From NCBI GenBank assembly GCA_002238785.1, contig MPNA01000016.1, forward strand, positions 1 through 64,000: a DNA stretch of 64,000 bases, written 5' to 3'. Below, one piece after another: positions 36,141-45,319 of this stretch. A model generated the notes under the pieces. The model had not been told where the DNA came from and made no database searches. It saw only the letters and a program-made list of their open reading frames with translations. A program made the position numbers and the translations under genes. Origin of the DNA: a bacterium OM1 bin76. GTDB taxonomy: Bacteria; Actinomycetota; Acidimicrobiia; Spongiisociales; ZC4RG35. Every line of letters begins with the position of its first letter. Within the stretch, counting starts at the first letter, position 1.

Positions 36141-37219
36141 TGGAGACCCCGCCCGTCTTCCACCGGCTGTGTGTAGCTGAAGTTAAACGTGAGACCGACC
36201 AGTCGGTGGCCGTTTCATTCGAAGTGCCTCCCCGTCTCAAGCACGACTTTCGCTATCTGCCCGGGCAGCACGTAACCGTGCGAACCGAGATCCACGGTGA
36301 GGACGTGCGGCGCAGTTACTCCCTGTGCGCAGACGCCGGCACCGGACAACTGCGGGTGGGCATCAAACAACTACGGGGAGGAAAGTTCTCAACCTATGCC
36401 AATTCCTGCCTGAACGAGGGCGATTTCCTTGATGTGATGCCTCCGGTGGGAGAGTTCACCATCGACCCCGATCCCAGTTCGACTCGCCACTATGCGGCAG
36501 TGGCGGCGGGAAGCGGGATCACTCCGGTGCTGTCCTTGATCTCCACCACCCTGCGGGTCGAACCGGGATGTCGGTGGACGTTGCTGCTGGGCAACCGCTC
36601 GGCATCCTCGATCATGTTCTTGGAGGAACTCTCGGCGCTGAAGGACAGATACCCGGACCGGTTCCACCTGATTCACATGCTCAGCCGAGAACAGCAGGCT
36701 TCGCCCCTTCTCAGCGGCCGGATCGACCGCCCCCGGCTGGAAGCCATCTTCGCCTCTCTGGTGGATCCCGATTCGGTGGATCTGTGGTTCCTGTGCGGCC
36801 CGTACCAGATGGTGACCGTGGTGCGAGGGACCCTGGAAGAGCGCGGCGTGCGACCCGCGGACATTCGGGACGAACTGTTCTTCGCCGGCCCGCCTCCGGC
36901 CACGGACAGTGCCTCGGTGAAAGGAGACGACCCCCTGGGCGCGGTGGAACTGACCTTCACGCTGGACGGACGCACTTCGATGGTCCGCATGGGGAGGGAG
37001 TCCCGGGTTCTGGACGCCGCCCTGACAGTCCGCCATGAGTTGCCGTGGTCATGCCGGGGAGGGATGTGCGCCTCCTGCAAGGCCCAGGTGCTGGATGGTG
37101 AGGTCGCCATGGAGCACAACTATGCCTTGGTGGCCGAAGACCTGGAAGCGGGTTTCGTGCTGACATGTCAGGCGGTTCCCCGAACTGATCGTTTGATAGT
37201 GGACTTCGATCGCCGATGA
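36140..37219 (+). CDS. paaE: 1,2-phenylacetyl-CoA epoxidase reductase subunit E
   Basis: A 359-aa reductase that moves electrons from NAD(P)H through FAD and a 2Fe-2S cluster to PaaAC. The FAD-binding motif RRSYSLCAD and nucleotide-binding GSGITPVLSL are in the N-terminal two-thirds. The plant-type ferredoxin domain at the C-terminus has the four Cys in CRGGMCASCKAQVLDG and LTCQAVP. The ATG shares one base with the paaD stop, and the 3' end overlaps paaR by four bases. Confidence 0.95.
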   Translation: METPPVFHRLCVAEVKRETDQSVAVSFEVPPRLKHDFRYLPGQHVTVRTEIHGEDVRRSYSLCADAGTGQLRVGIKQLRGGKFSTYANSCLNEGDFLDVMPPVGEFTIDPDPSSTRHYAAVAAGSGITPVLSLISTTLRVEPGCRWTLLLGNRSASSIMFLEELSALKDRYPDRFHLIHMLSREQQASPLLSGRIDRPRLEAIFASLVDPDSVDLWFLCGPYQMVTVVRGTLEERGVRPADIRDELFFAGPPPATDSASVKGDDPLGAVELTFTLDGRTSMVRMGRESRVLDAALTVRHELPWSCRGGMCASCKAQVLDGEVAMEHNYALVAEDLEAGFVLTCQAVPRTDRLIVDFDRR

Positions 37220-37836
37220 CTGCCACAAACCGCAACAGCCGTGAAACGGTGATCCAGGCGGCGGGAAAACTGTTTGCCCTGCGTGGATATCACGGCACGT
37301 CCATGAAGGACCTGGGAGATGAACTGGGTCTGCTCAAGTCCTCCATCTACTCCCATGTCTCATCCAAGGAGGACCTGCTGCTCGAGGTGGTGCGACGCGC
37401 CGAGCGGTTGTTCAATGAGTCGGCCCGCAACGCCCTCGACACCACATCGGGAGAGGCTGCCCGCCTCCAAGCCTTGATCAAGGGTCATCTGGAGGTGATC
37501 CTCGACCATCGCGACGAGGCCAGCACCTTCCTGAACGAGGCTCGAGCATTGGATAACCGGTACCGGGAAGCGGTGATCGCGGCTCGCGACGGCTATGAAC
37601 GAATCTTCAGGAGGGTGATCCGAGCAGGCGTCAGAAGCGGCGAATTCCACAACCGCGTCGATCCCGTCATGGCCAGCATCTTCATACTCTCCATCCTCAA
37701 TGCCGTGGGACGCTGGTACCGCCCGGACGGAGAGCTGGGACTTGAAGACTTGGTGAAGGAGACGTGGGACTTCATCAATTCGGGGCTGGCTGATTCGCAA
37801 CTCCAAGGCCGAGCCGAGCGAACTTCTCAGGCGTAG
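37216..37836 (+). CDS. paaR: TetR-family regulator, probable PaaR
   Basis: A 206-aa repressor with an N-terminal helix-turn-helix (AGKLFALRGYHGTSMKDLGD) followed by a helical ligand-binding domain. Being the last gene of the paa operon, overlapping paaE by four bases, and given the perfect TetR palindrome over the paaA promoter, it most likely represses this operon and is relieved by phenylacetyl-CoA, as known for actinobacterial PaaR. Ligand identity here is inferred. Its 3' end overlaps that of the convergent gene. Confidence 0.85.
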   Translation: MTATNRNSRETVIQAAGKLFALRGYHGTSMKDLGDELGLLKSSIYSHVSSKEDLLLEVVRRAERLFNESARNALDTTSGEAARLQALIKGHLEVILDHRDEASTFLNEARALDNRYREAVIAARDGYERIFRRVIRAGVRSGEFHNRVDPVMASIFILSILNAVGRWYRPDGELGLEDLVKETWDFINSGLADSQLQGRAERTSQA

Positions 37837-38501
37837 GACATCTCCCGGCGGAACTTCTTCCAGTCCGACAGTTTCACCGACCAGACCACGTCAGTGATGA
37901 TTTGCAAGACGCCCTGCGCCAGCAACAACCAGGCAGCCCACGAGGGGAAGTCCGAAGACAGGGCCAGGGTCAGAATCAGGAACGGGACCACCTTGGTGAC
38001 CAGTGCCCCGGAGGCATGCATCCAGGCGCGGCCTGGGGGACTGGCTCGAAGGTAGGTGGTGTAGTCCACCTTGACGCCCGGCTGCGGTCTCCCCAACGAG
38101 CCCACGAACCAATGCGTGAAACGGATGCCGGCCATGCGGCCCACCACCAGGTGACCCAAACCGTGGGTAGTGGCCACCAGCACGCCTCCTCCGCCGCCCA
38201 GCAGGACAAGCCCGTTCCAGGGATCGGGCAGGCTGTGAGACCATGCGACCAAGACGACACCCAGCAGCGTGAGCAACCCCATCAATGTGGTACCCACCCC
38301 GGCGCCGACACTGAAGAGCGCCCATTGCAAAAATGCCCTGCGATCGACTTCCGCAATCTGCGACGCATAGCCTTCAACCAGTTGGGGATTGGCTTTGACG
38401 GTCGCCACCGCCTTCCAAAAGCCGGTCCCGGCCAATCCGGAGCCCACCGCAACCGCCTCCTCTGCCGCCTTGAGGGCTTCTTCTATGGACTGTTGCTCCA
38501 T
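37827..38501 (-). CDS. M50-like membrane protein with an altered zinc motif
   Basis: A 224-aa protein with four to five membrane helices. The helix TTHGLGHLVVGRMAG (about residues 111-125) has the position and shape of the M50 site-2-protease motif HExxH, but reads HGLGH: the two zinc-binding His remain and the catalytic Glu is Gly. The C-terminal ITDVVWSVKLSDWKKFRRE resembles the second metal-site region of actinobacterial M50 peptidases. It may bind metal or substrates without cleaving them. The ATG at 38501 is chosen as the first start before the conserved region. Family assignment is tentative. Confidence 0.55.
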   Translation of the reverse strand: MEQQSIEEALKAAEEAVAVGSGLAGTGFWKAVATVKANPQLVEGYASQIAEVDRRAFLQWALFSVGAGVGTTLMGLLTLLGVVLVAWSHSLPDPWNGLVLLGGGGGVLVATTHGLGHLVVGRMAGIRFTHWFVGSLGRPQPGVKVDYTTYLRASPPGRAWMHASGALVTKVVPFLILTLALSSDFPSWAAWLLLAQGVLQIITDVVWSVKLSDWKKFRREMSYA

Positions 38502-38709
38502 GAGTCCGACGCTATCAGCGATGTTCGAGGTTGTCGAAATAAAACCGGCAACCGGCGTCCCAGGCGGCGCGTTGGTTGCCATGAACAGGCCACCCACCGG
38601 CATCAGTGATCATGAGTTCTTCCTGCATGGGATTGAGCGAAACGGCCTCATTGCACAGTCTCCTTAGCGTCTCAACACCTAAGAGTACCGATACGGCTGG
38701 GTAAGATGC

Positions 38710-39492
38710 TTGGGTTATGTCGGCGCGGCCCCGCACGATTTGACCGTTGAATTGGACCTCCTAACGGGGGTGCTGCTGGTGCTGGCCGGTCTGGCAACCG
38801 CCTTCATCAATGTCATGGCTGGTGGGGGATCAGCGGTGAGCCTGATCGTTCTTGTCCCCCTGTTGGGTCCCATAGAGGCCAACGCCACCAACCGGGTGGC
38901 GATTCTGTTCGCCAATATCCTGGGGACCGCCAACTTCGCACGCAAGAAGTTGGTTCCCTGGGAGATGTCATTCAGCCTGGTCATCCCCGCCATGGTCGGC
39001 ACCGGGGCGGGAGCCTGGGTCGCCACCCGTGTCTCCCCGGAGACTATCCGCACTGCATTCGGGGTGGTGCTGATCGGTGTGGCCCTGTCGGTGCTCTTCA
39101 AACCGTCAGCCTGGCTCAAGGAACAGTTGGAGCCCCGTTTGGGTAGGTGGGGCAGGGCAGCAGCCTTTCTGGGCATTGGCTTCTATGGAGGCTTCATCCA
39201 GGTGGGGGTGGGCTTCCTGCTCATCAGCGGGCTGGTGTTGGGATGCGGCCTGGACCTGGTCAAGGGCAGCGCCGCCAAGATGTTCCTGATCGCGGTCTTC
39301 ACCGCCTTGGCAGTACTCATCTTCGTGTGGGCCGACCAGATCAACTGGCCGGTGGGCTTGGTGATGGCGATCGGCAACTCGATCGGCGCCTACCTGGGTA
39401 CCCGTCTCGCCATAGAGAAGGGCGCCAGGCTGATCCGGTGGCTGCTGGCCATGGCCTCGGTGGCGGTGGCGTTGCGGATGCTGTTCTTCTAA
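38710..39492 (+). CDS. TSUP/TauE-SafE family permease
   Basis: A roughly 250-260-aa inner-membrane protein with about eight helices. The N-terminal LAGLATAFINVMAGGGSAVS and central GFYGGFIQVGVGFLLI match the two repeats of the TSUP family, which moves sulfite, sulfonates or related anions. The exact start is uncertain: TTG 38710 is the longest form, and a TTG ten codons later is possible. No sulfur genes are adjacent, so the substrate is open. Confidence 0.88.
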   Translation: MGYVGAAPHDLTVELDLLTGVLLVLAGLATAFINVMAGGGSAVSLIVLVPLLGPIEANATNRVAILFANILGTANFARKKLVPWEMSFSLVIPAMVGTGAGAWVATRVSPETIRTAFGVVLIGVALSVLFKPSAWLKEQLEPRLGRWGRAAAFLGIGFYGGFIQVGVGFLLISGLVLGCGLDLVKGSAAKMFLIAVFTALAVLIFVWADQINWPVGLVMAIGNSIGAYLGTRLAIEKGARLIRWLLAMASVAVALRMLFF

Positions 39493-39523
39493 ACAGACCC
39501 AAACCGCCCCGTCGGTAACCTCT

Positions 39524-40573
39524 GTGGCGATGATTATTCCCGTTCTCCTTTCCGGAGGAATCGGCGTCCGTCTGTGGCCTCTCTCCACCCCGGAGTCGCC
39601 CAAGCAGTTCCTGCGACTCTTCGGTCGTGAGTCGCTGCTGCAGGCTGCCGCCCAGCGGGTGATGGGGATGGAGGAAGTGGGGCCGCCCCTGGTCGTGACC
39701 GGTAACTCCATGCGCCCGCAGGTGATCGAGCATCTCGAAGAGATCGGTTGCACCCCTGCCGCGGTTCTGACCGAACCGGTGGGCCGCAACACCGCCCCTG
39801 CCGCAATGGCAGCCGCTCTGTGGGCCCAACCCGACGACCTGCTGCTGGGTCTTCCCACCGACCACCTGGTGACCGACGTGGATGCCTTCCAGGCCGCCAT
39901 CCGGCAGGCGGTGCCGGCCGCCGAACAAGGGAATCCGGTGATCTTTGGGATCCAGCCCACCCGGCCTCATCCCGGACTCGGCTACATGGAGGTGGCCCCG
40001 GGCAGCCATCCCGGAGTGCTCGACATCCGCCGATTCGTGGAAAAACCAGATGTGGAGACTGCTCGGCAGTTCCTGGAGTCGGGCAACTACCTGTGGAACG
40101 GCGGCATGTTCCTGGCCCAGGCCCGGGCCATGGGGGAAGCCATCACCCGGTTACTCCCGGAGGTGGCCGCAAAAACGTCCCAGGCATATGCGAACGCACG
40201 CCGCCATTCCGACGGAACCGTGGTACTGGGGCCGGAATTCGAAGAAGCCCCTTCGGTCTCGGTTGCCAAGGGGCTGTGGGAGCGCGCCGAGCAGGTGCAG
40301 GCGGTGCGGTTGGCGGCGGGATGGTCGGACATCGGCTCCTGGGCGGCTCTGCGAGAGGTCTTGGAACCGGACGATCAGAACAACGTGATAAGTGGAACGG
40401 CGGTGGTGGAGGCGGCCCGAGGGGTGCAGATACTCTCCCAGAACGCCAAGACCGCGGTGGTGGGAGTCTCCGACGTGGTGGTGGTGGTGGCCAACGATCG
40501 GGTGCTGGTGGCCAGCCGCGACATGTGGGACCAAACGGGTGAGACGGTCAGACAACTTGAAGACCTCGAGTAA
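39524..40573 (+). CDS. manC: Mannose-1-phosphate guanylyltransferase
   Basis: A 349-aa nucleotidyltransferase that makes GDP-mannose from GTP and mannose-1-phosphate for glycans. The pyrophosphorylase signature LSGGIGVRLWPLSTPESPKQF (shown with its first 20 residues typical of GGxGxRLWPL) is at the N-terminus, FVEKPD marks the sugar site, and GNYLWNGGMF follows. It lacks the C-terminal isomerase domain of bifunctional ManC enzymes. It stands between a permease gene and a cytochrome gene, with no glycan cluster nearby. Confidence 0.92.
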   Translation: MAMIIPVLLSGGIGVRLWPLSTPESPKQFLRLFGRESLLQAAAQRVMGMEEVGPPLVVTGNSMRPQVIEHLEEIGCTPAAVLTEPVGRNTAPAAMAAALWAQPDDLLLGLPTDHLVTDVDAFQAAIRQAVPAAEQGNPVIFGIQPTRPHPGLGYMEVAPGSHPGVLDIRRFVEKPDVETARQFLESGNYLWNGGMFLAQARAMGEAITRLLPEVAAKTSQAYANARRHSDGTVVLGPEFEEAPSVSVAKGLWERAEQVQAVRLAAGWSDIGSWAALREVLEPDDQNNVISGTAVVEAARGVQILSQNAKTAVVGVSDVVVVVANDRVLVASRDMWDQTGETVRQLEDLE

Positions 40574-40580
40574 GGCATCA

Positions 40581-40895
40581 TTGCGAGCGGGCACGCTTCG
40601 GGTCGCCTTGCTCCTGTGGCTGGTGGTTCTGACCGCGTGTTCCTCGCCGCCTCCGGCGGACGCCACCGGACCCGACCTGTTCAACCAGTTGTGCTCGACA
40701 TGCCACGGCGCCGGACTGGAAGGCCAGGTGGGCCCACCCCTGGGACCGGGTAGCCCCAGTGCGTCACTGCCCGACGACTACCTGGTGACTTCGATACGAA
40801 GGGGGATAGGGACGATGCCCTCTTTCGACCACTTGAGCGACACTCAGATATCCCGCTTGGTCTCCTACATAAGAGAGGTTCAGGGCGGCGGATGA
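40581..40895 (+). CDS. Lipoprotein cytochrome c, single heme
   Basis: A 104-aa exported protein. The N-terminal 19 residues form a lipoprotein signal peptide ending in LTAC, so the mature protein is anchored in the outer face of the membrane by Cys20. A CxxCH heme site (CSTCH, residues 38-42) and a later GTMPSF Met ligand make it a small class I cytochrome c. It starts at TTG 40581; no ATG is available in frame. It overlaps menC by four bases, probably by chance of packing. Confidence 0.85.
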   Translation: MRAGTLRVALLLWLVVLTACSSPPPADATGPDLFNQLCSTCHGAGLEGQVGPPLGPGSPSASLPDDYLVTSIRRGIGTMPSFDHLSDTQISRLVSYIREVQGGG

Positions 40896-41881
40896 GCCCT
40901 CGGCCGCACAGGGTATACCACCGAGGCCCCCTGGCCGGGCTGGAAGCATGGGCGGTGGCAATCCCGATGGCACTGCGGTACCGTCGACTGCAGGAGAGGA
41001 GGGCTGTGTTGCTCCGCGGCCCGGCGGGGTGGGGAGAGTTCTCTCCGTTCGAGGAGTACCGCGACCCAATCGCGGCGCGTTGGCTTGGTTCAGGGCTTGA
41101 ATCGGCCCGCCACCCACTTCCTTCACCTCGGCGAGACCGCATCCCGGTTAATGTGACGGTGCCACCCATTGAGCCCGAGTCCGCCAAGCGGTTGGTAGCG
41201 GCGTCGGGTTGCCGGACCGCCAAGGTGAAGGTGGCAGAGGAGGGCCAGAGCTTCATGGATGATGTAGCGCGGGTCGCCGCGGTGCGCGAGGCCTTGGGAG
41301 ACCGCGGCTTCCTGCGAATAGACGTCAACGGCGCCTGGGGAGTGGGGGAAGCCTCGAACCGCCTCCGGGCCTTGGAGGAATTCAACCTTCAGTACGTTGA
41401 GCAACCCTGCGCAACCCTGCGGGAGTTGGCCGAGTTGCGACCACGCACCCCCATCCCGATCGCCGCCGACGAGTCCATTCGCTCCGGCGCCACACCGGAA
41501 GAGGTCCTCGACTCAGGCGGAGTTGACATGCTGGTGATGAAGGTGCAACCGATGGGAGGCGTGACACGGATGCTGGGCTGGGCCTCCCGAACCGGCTTGC
41601 CCGTGATCCCCTCCTCGGCCCTGGAAACCTCCGTGGGCCTGGCCACCGGACTGGCGGCGGCCGCAGCCCTTCCGGAACTCCCCTACGCCTGCGGACTGGC
41701 CACCGCCTCATTGCTCGCCGCAGATGTGGTCCGGCGGCCGTTGGCTGCAGAGGATGGAGAGATGCGCCTGGACCGGCCTTCCCCCGCGCCGGAACTCTTG
41801 GAAAGGTGGCAACCGGAAGAAGAGGTAACCTCCCACATGATTGCCCGGCTGGAACGGGTTGCTGAGTTGCTGAGAGAATGA
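40892..41881 (+). CDS. menC: o-Succinylbenzoate synthase
   Basis: A 329-aa enolase-superfamily enzyme that dehydrates SHCHC to o-succinylbenzoate in menaquinone synthesis. The catalytic Lys is in RTAKVKVAE, metal ligands lie in LRIDVNGAW, VEQPC and AADESI, and the second base is in LVMKVQPMGG. It overlaps menD by four bases, and the pair forms a small operon with the upstream cytochrome gene. Confidence 0.93.
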   Translation: MSPRPHRVYHRGPLAGLEAWAVAIPMALRYRRLQERRAVLLRGPAGWGEFSPFEEYRDPIAARWLGSGLESARHPLPSPRRDRIPVNVTVPPIEPESAKRLVAASGCRTAKVKVAEEGQSFMDDVARVAAVREALGDRGFLRIDVNGAWGVGEASNRLRALEEFNLQYVEQPCATLRELAELRPRTPIPIAADESIRSGATPEEVLDSGGVDMLVMKVQPMGGVTRMLGWASRTGLPVIPSSALETSVGLATGLAAAAALPELPYACGLATASLLAADVVRRPLAAEDGEMRLDRPSPAPELLERWQPEEEVTSHMIARLERVAELLRE

Positions 41882-43599
41882 GTTCATCCCATCCCAACGC
41901 TTCCGTGGGCCTGGCAACCGTCGTGGTGGACGAACTGGTGCGGGGGGGAGTGACCAGGTTCGTGCTGGCGCCGGGTTCCCGCTCCGCTGCTTTGGCCCGG
42001 GCTGTGGAAGAGCATCCGCAGACATCGCTGGCCGTGATGATCGACGAGCGTTCAGCAGCCTTCTTCGCCCTGGGGGCCGCCCGGATGAGCGGGTCACCCG
42101 CAGCTGTGATCACCACCTCTGGGACCGCGGTGGCCAATCTCTCTCCCGCCGCGGTGGAGGCCGATGCCTCCGGGGTGCCGCTGATCCTGCTCACCGCCGA
42201 CCGGCCACCCGAACTCCGGCTGACCGGCGCCAACCAGACCATAGACCAGATTAAGCTGTTCGGAGAGGTGGTCAGGTGGTTCTGGGACGCCGGACCTGCC
42301 GAGGATCGCCCGGAGTCCAATGCCTATTGGAGGGCTTCGGTGGCCCGGGGGGTGTCCGAGGCGCGGGGATGGAGTGGTCGTCCCGGGCCGGTCCACCTCA
42401 ATCTGGCATTCCGGGAACCCACTGTCCCTGCCGCTGACGATGGGCGCACTCGCACCACGCGCTTCCGCTCGTCCACCGAGGGACGCCCCGGAGGAACACC
42501 CTGGGTACAAACCCAAGGGACCCCCGGCGTGGACCTGTCCTGTCTGGGAGAACTGGAGGAGGCCCAGAGGGGAGTGATAGTGGTGGGGGAGGGAGCGGAC
42601 GGATCAGAAGTCTATGGGCAACTTGCGCAACGACTGGGCTGGCCGCTGATCGCCGAGGGTCTCTCGGGTGCTCGGCGACCACCGTCGATCTCCACCTTTC
42701 ACCACCTCCTGCAAGGCTCCCCACCTGCCTTACGACCCGACCTGGTACTCCGTTTCGGCACCACCGGACTCAGCCCCAACCTGTCGAAACTTCTATCGGA
42801 CCCTTCCATCACCCAGGTGGTGATCGGGTCCCGAGGAGGGTGGGCCGATCCGGATCGGGCGGTCTCCAAGATGGTGAGCGGCGCCCCAGCCGCCGTGGGC
42901 GAAGCCCTGTTGGAACGTTTGGGGGAGAGAACCGGCAATGACGATTGGTTGGGGAGATGGATGGAAGCCGAACGGGTTTGCCGGATGGCGGTCGACGAGA
43001 TCCTGGACCGCGATGACGTCCCCAGCGAGCCCCGTACCGCCCGGGACCTGGCAGCCCTGCCCCTGGACGGACTGGTGGTGGGTTCGTCGATGCCGGTCCG
43101 CGATGTGGACTGGTTCGCCCACCGCACCCCCCCGAATGTGATCGGCAACCGGGGAGCGTCGGGGATCGACGGACTGGTGTCAACCGCGCTCGGGGCGGCT
43201 TGGCAGCATCCGGATCGGGTGGTCTGCCTCACCGGTGACCTGGCACTGCTTCACGACTCCAACGGGTTCCTGCTGGCCCGCAGGCCCTCCTGTGTGCTGG
43301 TGGTGATCAACAACAACGGCGGAGGGATCTTCAACTTCCTTCCCCAGGCCCGCTATCCCCATTTCGAGAAACTGTTCGGGACCCCGCATGGACGCGATTT
43401 TCAGAGGTTGGCGTCTTTCCACGAATTGGGGTACCGGAGACTGGAGCGCGCCTCGGACCTGGCGTCCGTCGTCGACTCCTCGTTGGGGGAAGGCGGGGTC
43501 TGGCTGGTGGAGGTTCGCACTGATCGGGAAGAAAACCTCCACCTGCACCGCAGGGTCGGAGAGGAAACCTCCCGCCGGGTGGCCGGGGTGTTGGACTAG
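41878..43599 (+). CDS. menD: SEPHCHC synthase (2-oxoglutarate decarboxylase/carboligase)
   Basis: A 573-aa thiamine-diphosphate enzyme that joins isochorismate and 2-oxoglutarate. The N-terminus shows VLAPGSRSAALARAVEE; the ThDP-binding GDLALLHDSNGFLLA and NNNGGGIFNFLPQA are in the last third. The 3' end overlaps that of the convergent menF by four bases. It acts just after MenF and before MenC (with MenH between), so three successive steps of the pathway are clustered here. Confidence 0.95.
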   Translation: MSSSHPNASVGLATVVVDELVRGGVTRFVLAPGSRSAALARAVEEHPQTSLAVMIDERSAAFFALGAARMSGSPAAVITTSGTAVANLSPAAVEADASGVPLILLTADRPPELRLTGANQTIDQIKLFGEVVRWFWDAGPAEDRPESNAYWRASVARGVSEARGWSGRPGPVHLNLAFREPTVPAADDGRTRTTRFRSSTEGRPGGTPWVQTQGTPGVDLSCLGELEEAQRGVIVVGEGADGSEVYGQLAQRLGWPLIAEGLSGARRPPSISTFHHLLQGSPPALRPDLVLRFGTTGLSPNLSKLLSDPSITQVVIGSRGGWADPDRAVSKMVSGAPAAVGEALLERLGERTGNDDWLGRWMEAERVCRMAVDEILDRDDVPSEPRTARDLAALPLDGLVVGSSMPVRDVDWFAHRTPPNVIGNRGASGIDGLVSTALGAAWQHPDRVVCLTGDLALLHDSNGFLLARRPSCVLVVINNNGGGIFNFLPQARYPHFEKLFGTPHGRDFQRLASFHELGYRRLERASDLASVVDSSLGEGGVWLVEVRTDREENLHLHRRVGEETSRRVAGVLD

Positions 43600-44810
43600 C
43601 GCAAGTCCAGGGCGTCTGTCATCGCCCGCAGCTTGAGGCGCGTCTCAGCCAGTTCTTCCTCTGGGAGAGATCCGGCAACGATCCCTGCTCCGGCAAAGAG
43701 CCGCGCCCCGGTATCCATCAATTCCGCACACCGCAAGGCGATGGCCCACTCGCCATCCCCGTGCTGGTCGAACCAACCCACCGGACCCGCATACCCCGCC
43801 CGCTCCATTCCCTCCAGTTGTCGGATGGCATCCAGAGCGGCGCGGCGGGAAACGCCTCCCACGGCGGCAGTGGGATGGAGGTGCTCCAGGACATCGAAGC
43901 AGGATGTCGGCTCGGCCAGGACACCGGCGAAAGCCGTGGACAGATGGCGCAGGTCCCCCAACTCCCGAAGGGTCGGCACGGCGTCCCGGCTCAGTTGAGA
44001 ACAGACCCGAGCCAAGCCATCCTCCACCGACTCCACGGTCAACTCGTGTTCATGGCGGTTCTTCTCCGAGGCGAGCAACCCCCGAGCCAGCCTCTCATCC
44101 CGGACGGGATCGGCGTGACGGGGGGCGGTCCCCGCCAGGGCCACCGACTCCACCGTGCCCTTATCCTGCCGCAACAGCAACTCTGGACTGGCGCCCACCA
44201 GACCGGCCACCAGGAAAGTAAAGCACTCCGGAAAGGCCCGGTGAAGCCTCTCCAACAGCAACTTCACATCGAACGGCGACTTGCTCCACACCTTTACGTC
44301 CCGAGCCATCACCACCTTTTTCAGGTGACCGGCTTCGATGAGCGCCAGTGCCCTCGCCACGGAGTCCATCCATTGCCAGTCCGGACTGGTGGGTCCCAGG
44401 TAACGAGGGCGGTCGGGAGAGTCCTCGGTGGGCAGAACAGCCTCAAATCTGGGATCGGCGTCTCCCGCAGTGGTTATCCAACCTTGGGCGCCGTTGCGCC
44501 CCACCACAATCTGAGGAACCGCCACCACCGACCCGGGCGCCTGCGGATCGAAGGTGAACGAGGCGAAGCCCACCGGGCCCGCACCCGTTTCACCCACCCG
44601 GTCATCCACCTGTGCTCCGGACAGCCAATTCTCCCAGGCATGGCGGGCTCGGCTGAATCGGCCTTTCCCCACTCCGGGGTCAAATCGCCACGCCTCGCCG
44701 AACCCTCGCAATGAGAAGTCGCCGTGCATCCACGCAAAGGTGGGTGAGGAGAGGCTTTGAGGCGAGAACCCGCTCCCTTCGAGGGGAAGCGAACGAATCA
44801 CTGGCCTCAC
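43596..44810 (-). CDS. menF: Isochorismate synthase
   Basis: A 404-aa chorismate-binding enzyme that makes isochorismate for menaquinone. The C-terminal catalytic domain carries the family motifs KVVMARDVKV, FLVAGLVGASPELLL, ELTVESVEDGL and HLHPTAAVGGVSRRAA, and ends with GPVGWFD and FAGAGIVAGS. The start is GTG 44810, overlapping the stop of the upstream MerR-like gene (GTGA), so the two are co-translated. Confidence 0.93.
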   Translation of the reverse strand: MRPVIRSLPLEGSGFSPQSLSSPTFAWMHGDFSLRGFGEAWRFDPGVGKGRFSRARHAWENWLSGAQVDDRVGETGAGPVGFASFTFDPQAPGSVVAVPQIVVGRNGAQGWITTAGDADPRFEAVLPTEDSPDRPRYLGPTSPDWQWMDSVARALALIEAGHLKKVVMARDVKVWSKSPFDVKLLLERLHRAFPECFTFLVAGLVGASPELLLRQDKGTVESVALAGTAPRHADPVRDERLARGLLASEKNRHEHELTVESVEDGLARVCSQLSRDAVPTLRELGDLRHLSTAFAGVLAEPTSCFDVLEHLHPTAAVGGVSRRAALDAIRQLEGMERAGYAGPVGWFDQHGDGEWAIALRCAELMDTGARLFAGAGIVAGSLPEEELAETRLKLRAMTDALDLR

Positions 44811-45307
44811 GGGCTGATGGATTCTTCCAAGGTGTCGCGGGCAGTCTGCAGCAGGATTCTCCGGAAGTGGCTGGCTACCAACTCACCGGTGGCGCTCATC
44901 ATGGTCTGATAGGCCTCTACCAGGCGTTGCGAGGCTTCGATCTCCGAACCCGCGGTGAACTCGACCGAATCCCGGACGAACCGGGCAAAGACTTCCACCA
45001 CCCGGGCCGCAACCGGACGCATGGCTTCGTCCATCTCTCCAGCAAGGCTAAGCAGTTCATCCAGCGGCAGGCCCTTTTCGAGCAGCATCTTCCCCGCCTG
45101 GAGTGCATCGGCGTCCTTGCTGTTGTAGAGAGGGGTGGGGACCGACCGCTCCGGGATGAGAATTCCAAGCCGTGCGAGAGCCTCAAGCACGGTGACCGAC
45201 AATCCCGATGCGGACGCAAGTTGCTGCAGGTCCAAAGATGCATCGCTCCCGGATTCAGTTAACAGGTCGTAGAGAGAACGGTCCCAGGGATCCAACCGGT
45301 CGGACAC
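44807..45307 (-). CDS. MerR-like regulator between sufE and menF
   Basis: A 166-aa protein with an N-terminal winged-helix of MerR type (about residues 25-95). LQQLASASGLSVTVLEALAR is the DNA-binding helix-turn-helix, PLYNSKDADALQAG follows as the wing, and LLEKGLPLDELLSLA is the usual third helix. The C-terminal half is helical and has no recognisable ligand motif. Start GTG 45307. Its position in a sufE-regulator-menF string suggests control of the men genes, but the signal is unknown. Confidence 0.7.
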   Translation of the reverse strand: MSDRLDPWDRSLYDLLTESGSDASLDLQQLASASGLSVTVLEALARLGILIPERSVPTPLYNSKDADALQAGKMLLEKGLPLDELLSLAGEMDEAMRPVAARVVEVFARFVRDSVEFTAGSEIEASQRLVEAYQTMMSATGELVASHFRRILLQTARDTLEESISP

Positions 45308-45319
45308 AGTTTCCAGAAT

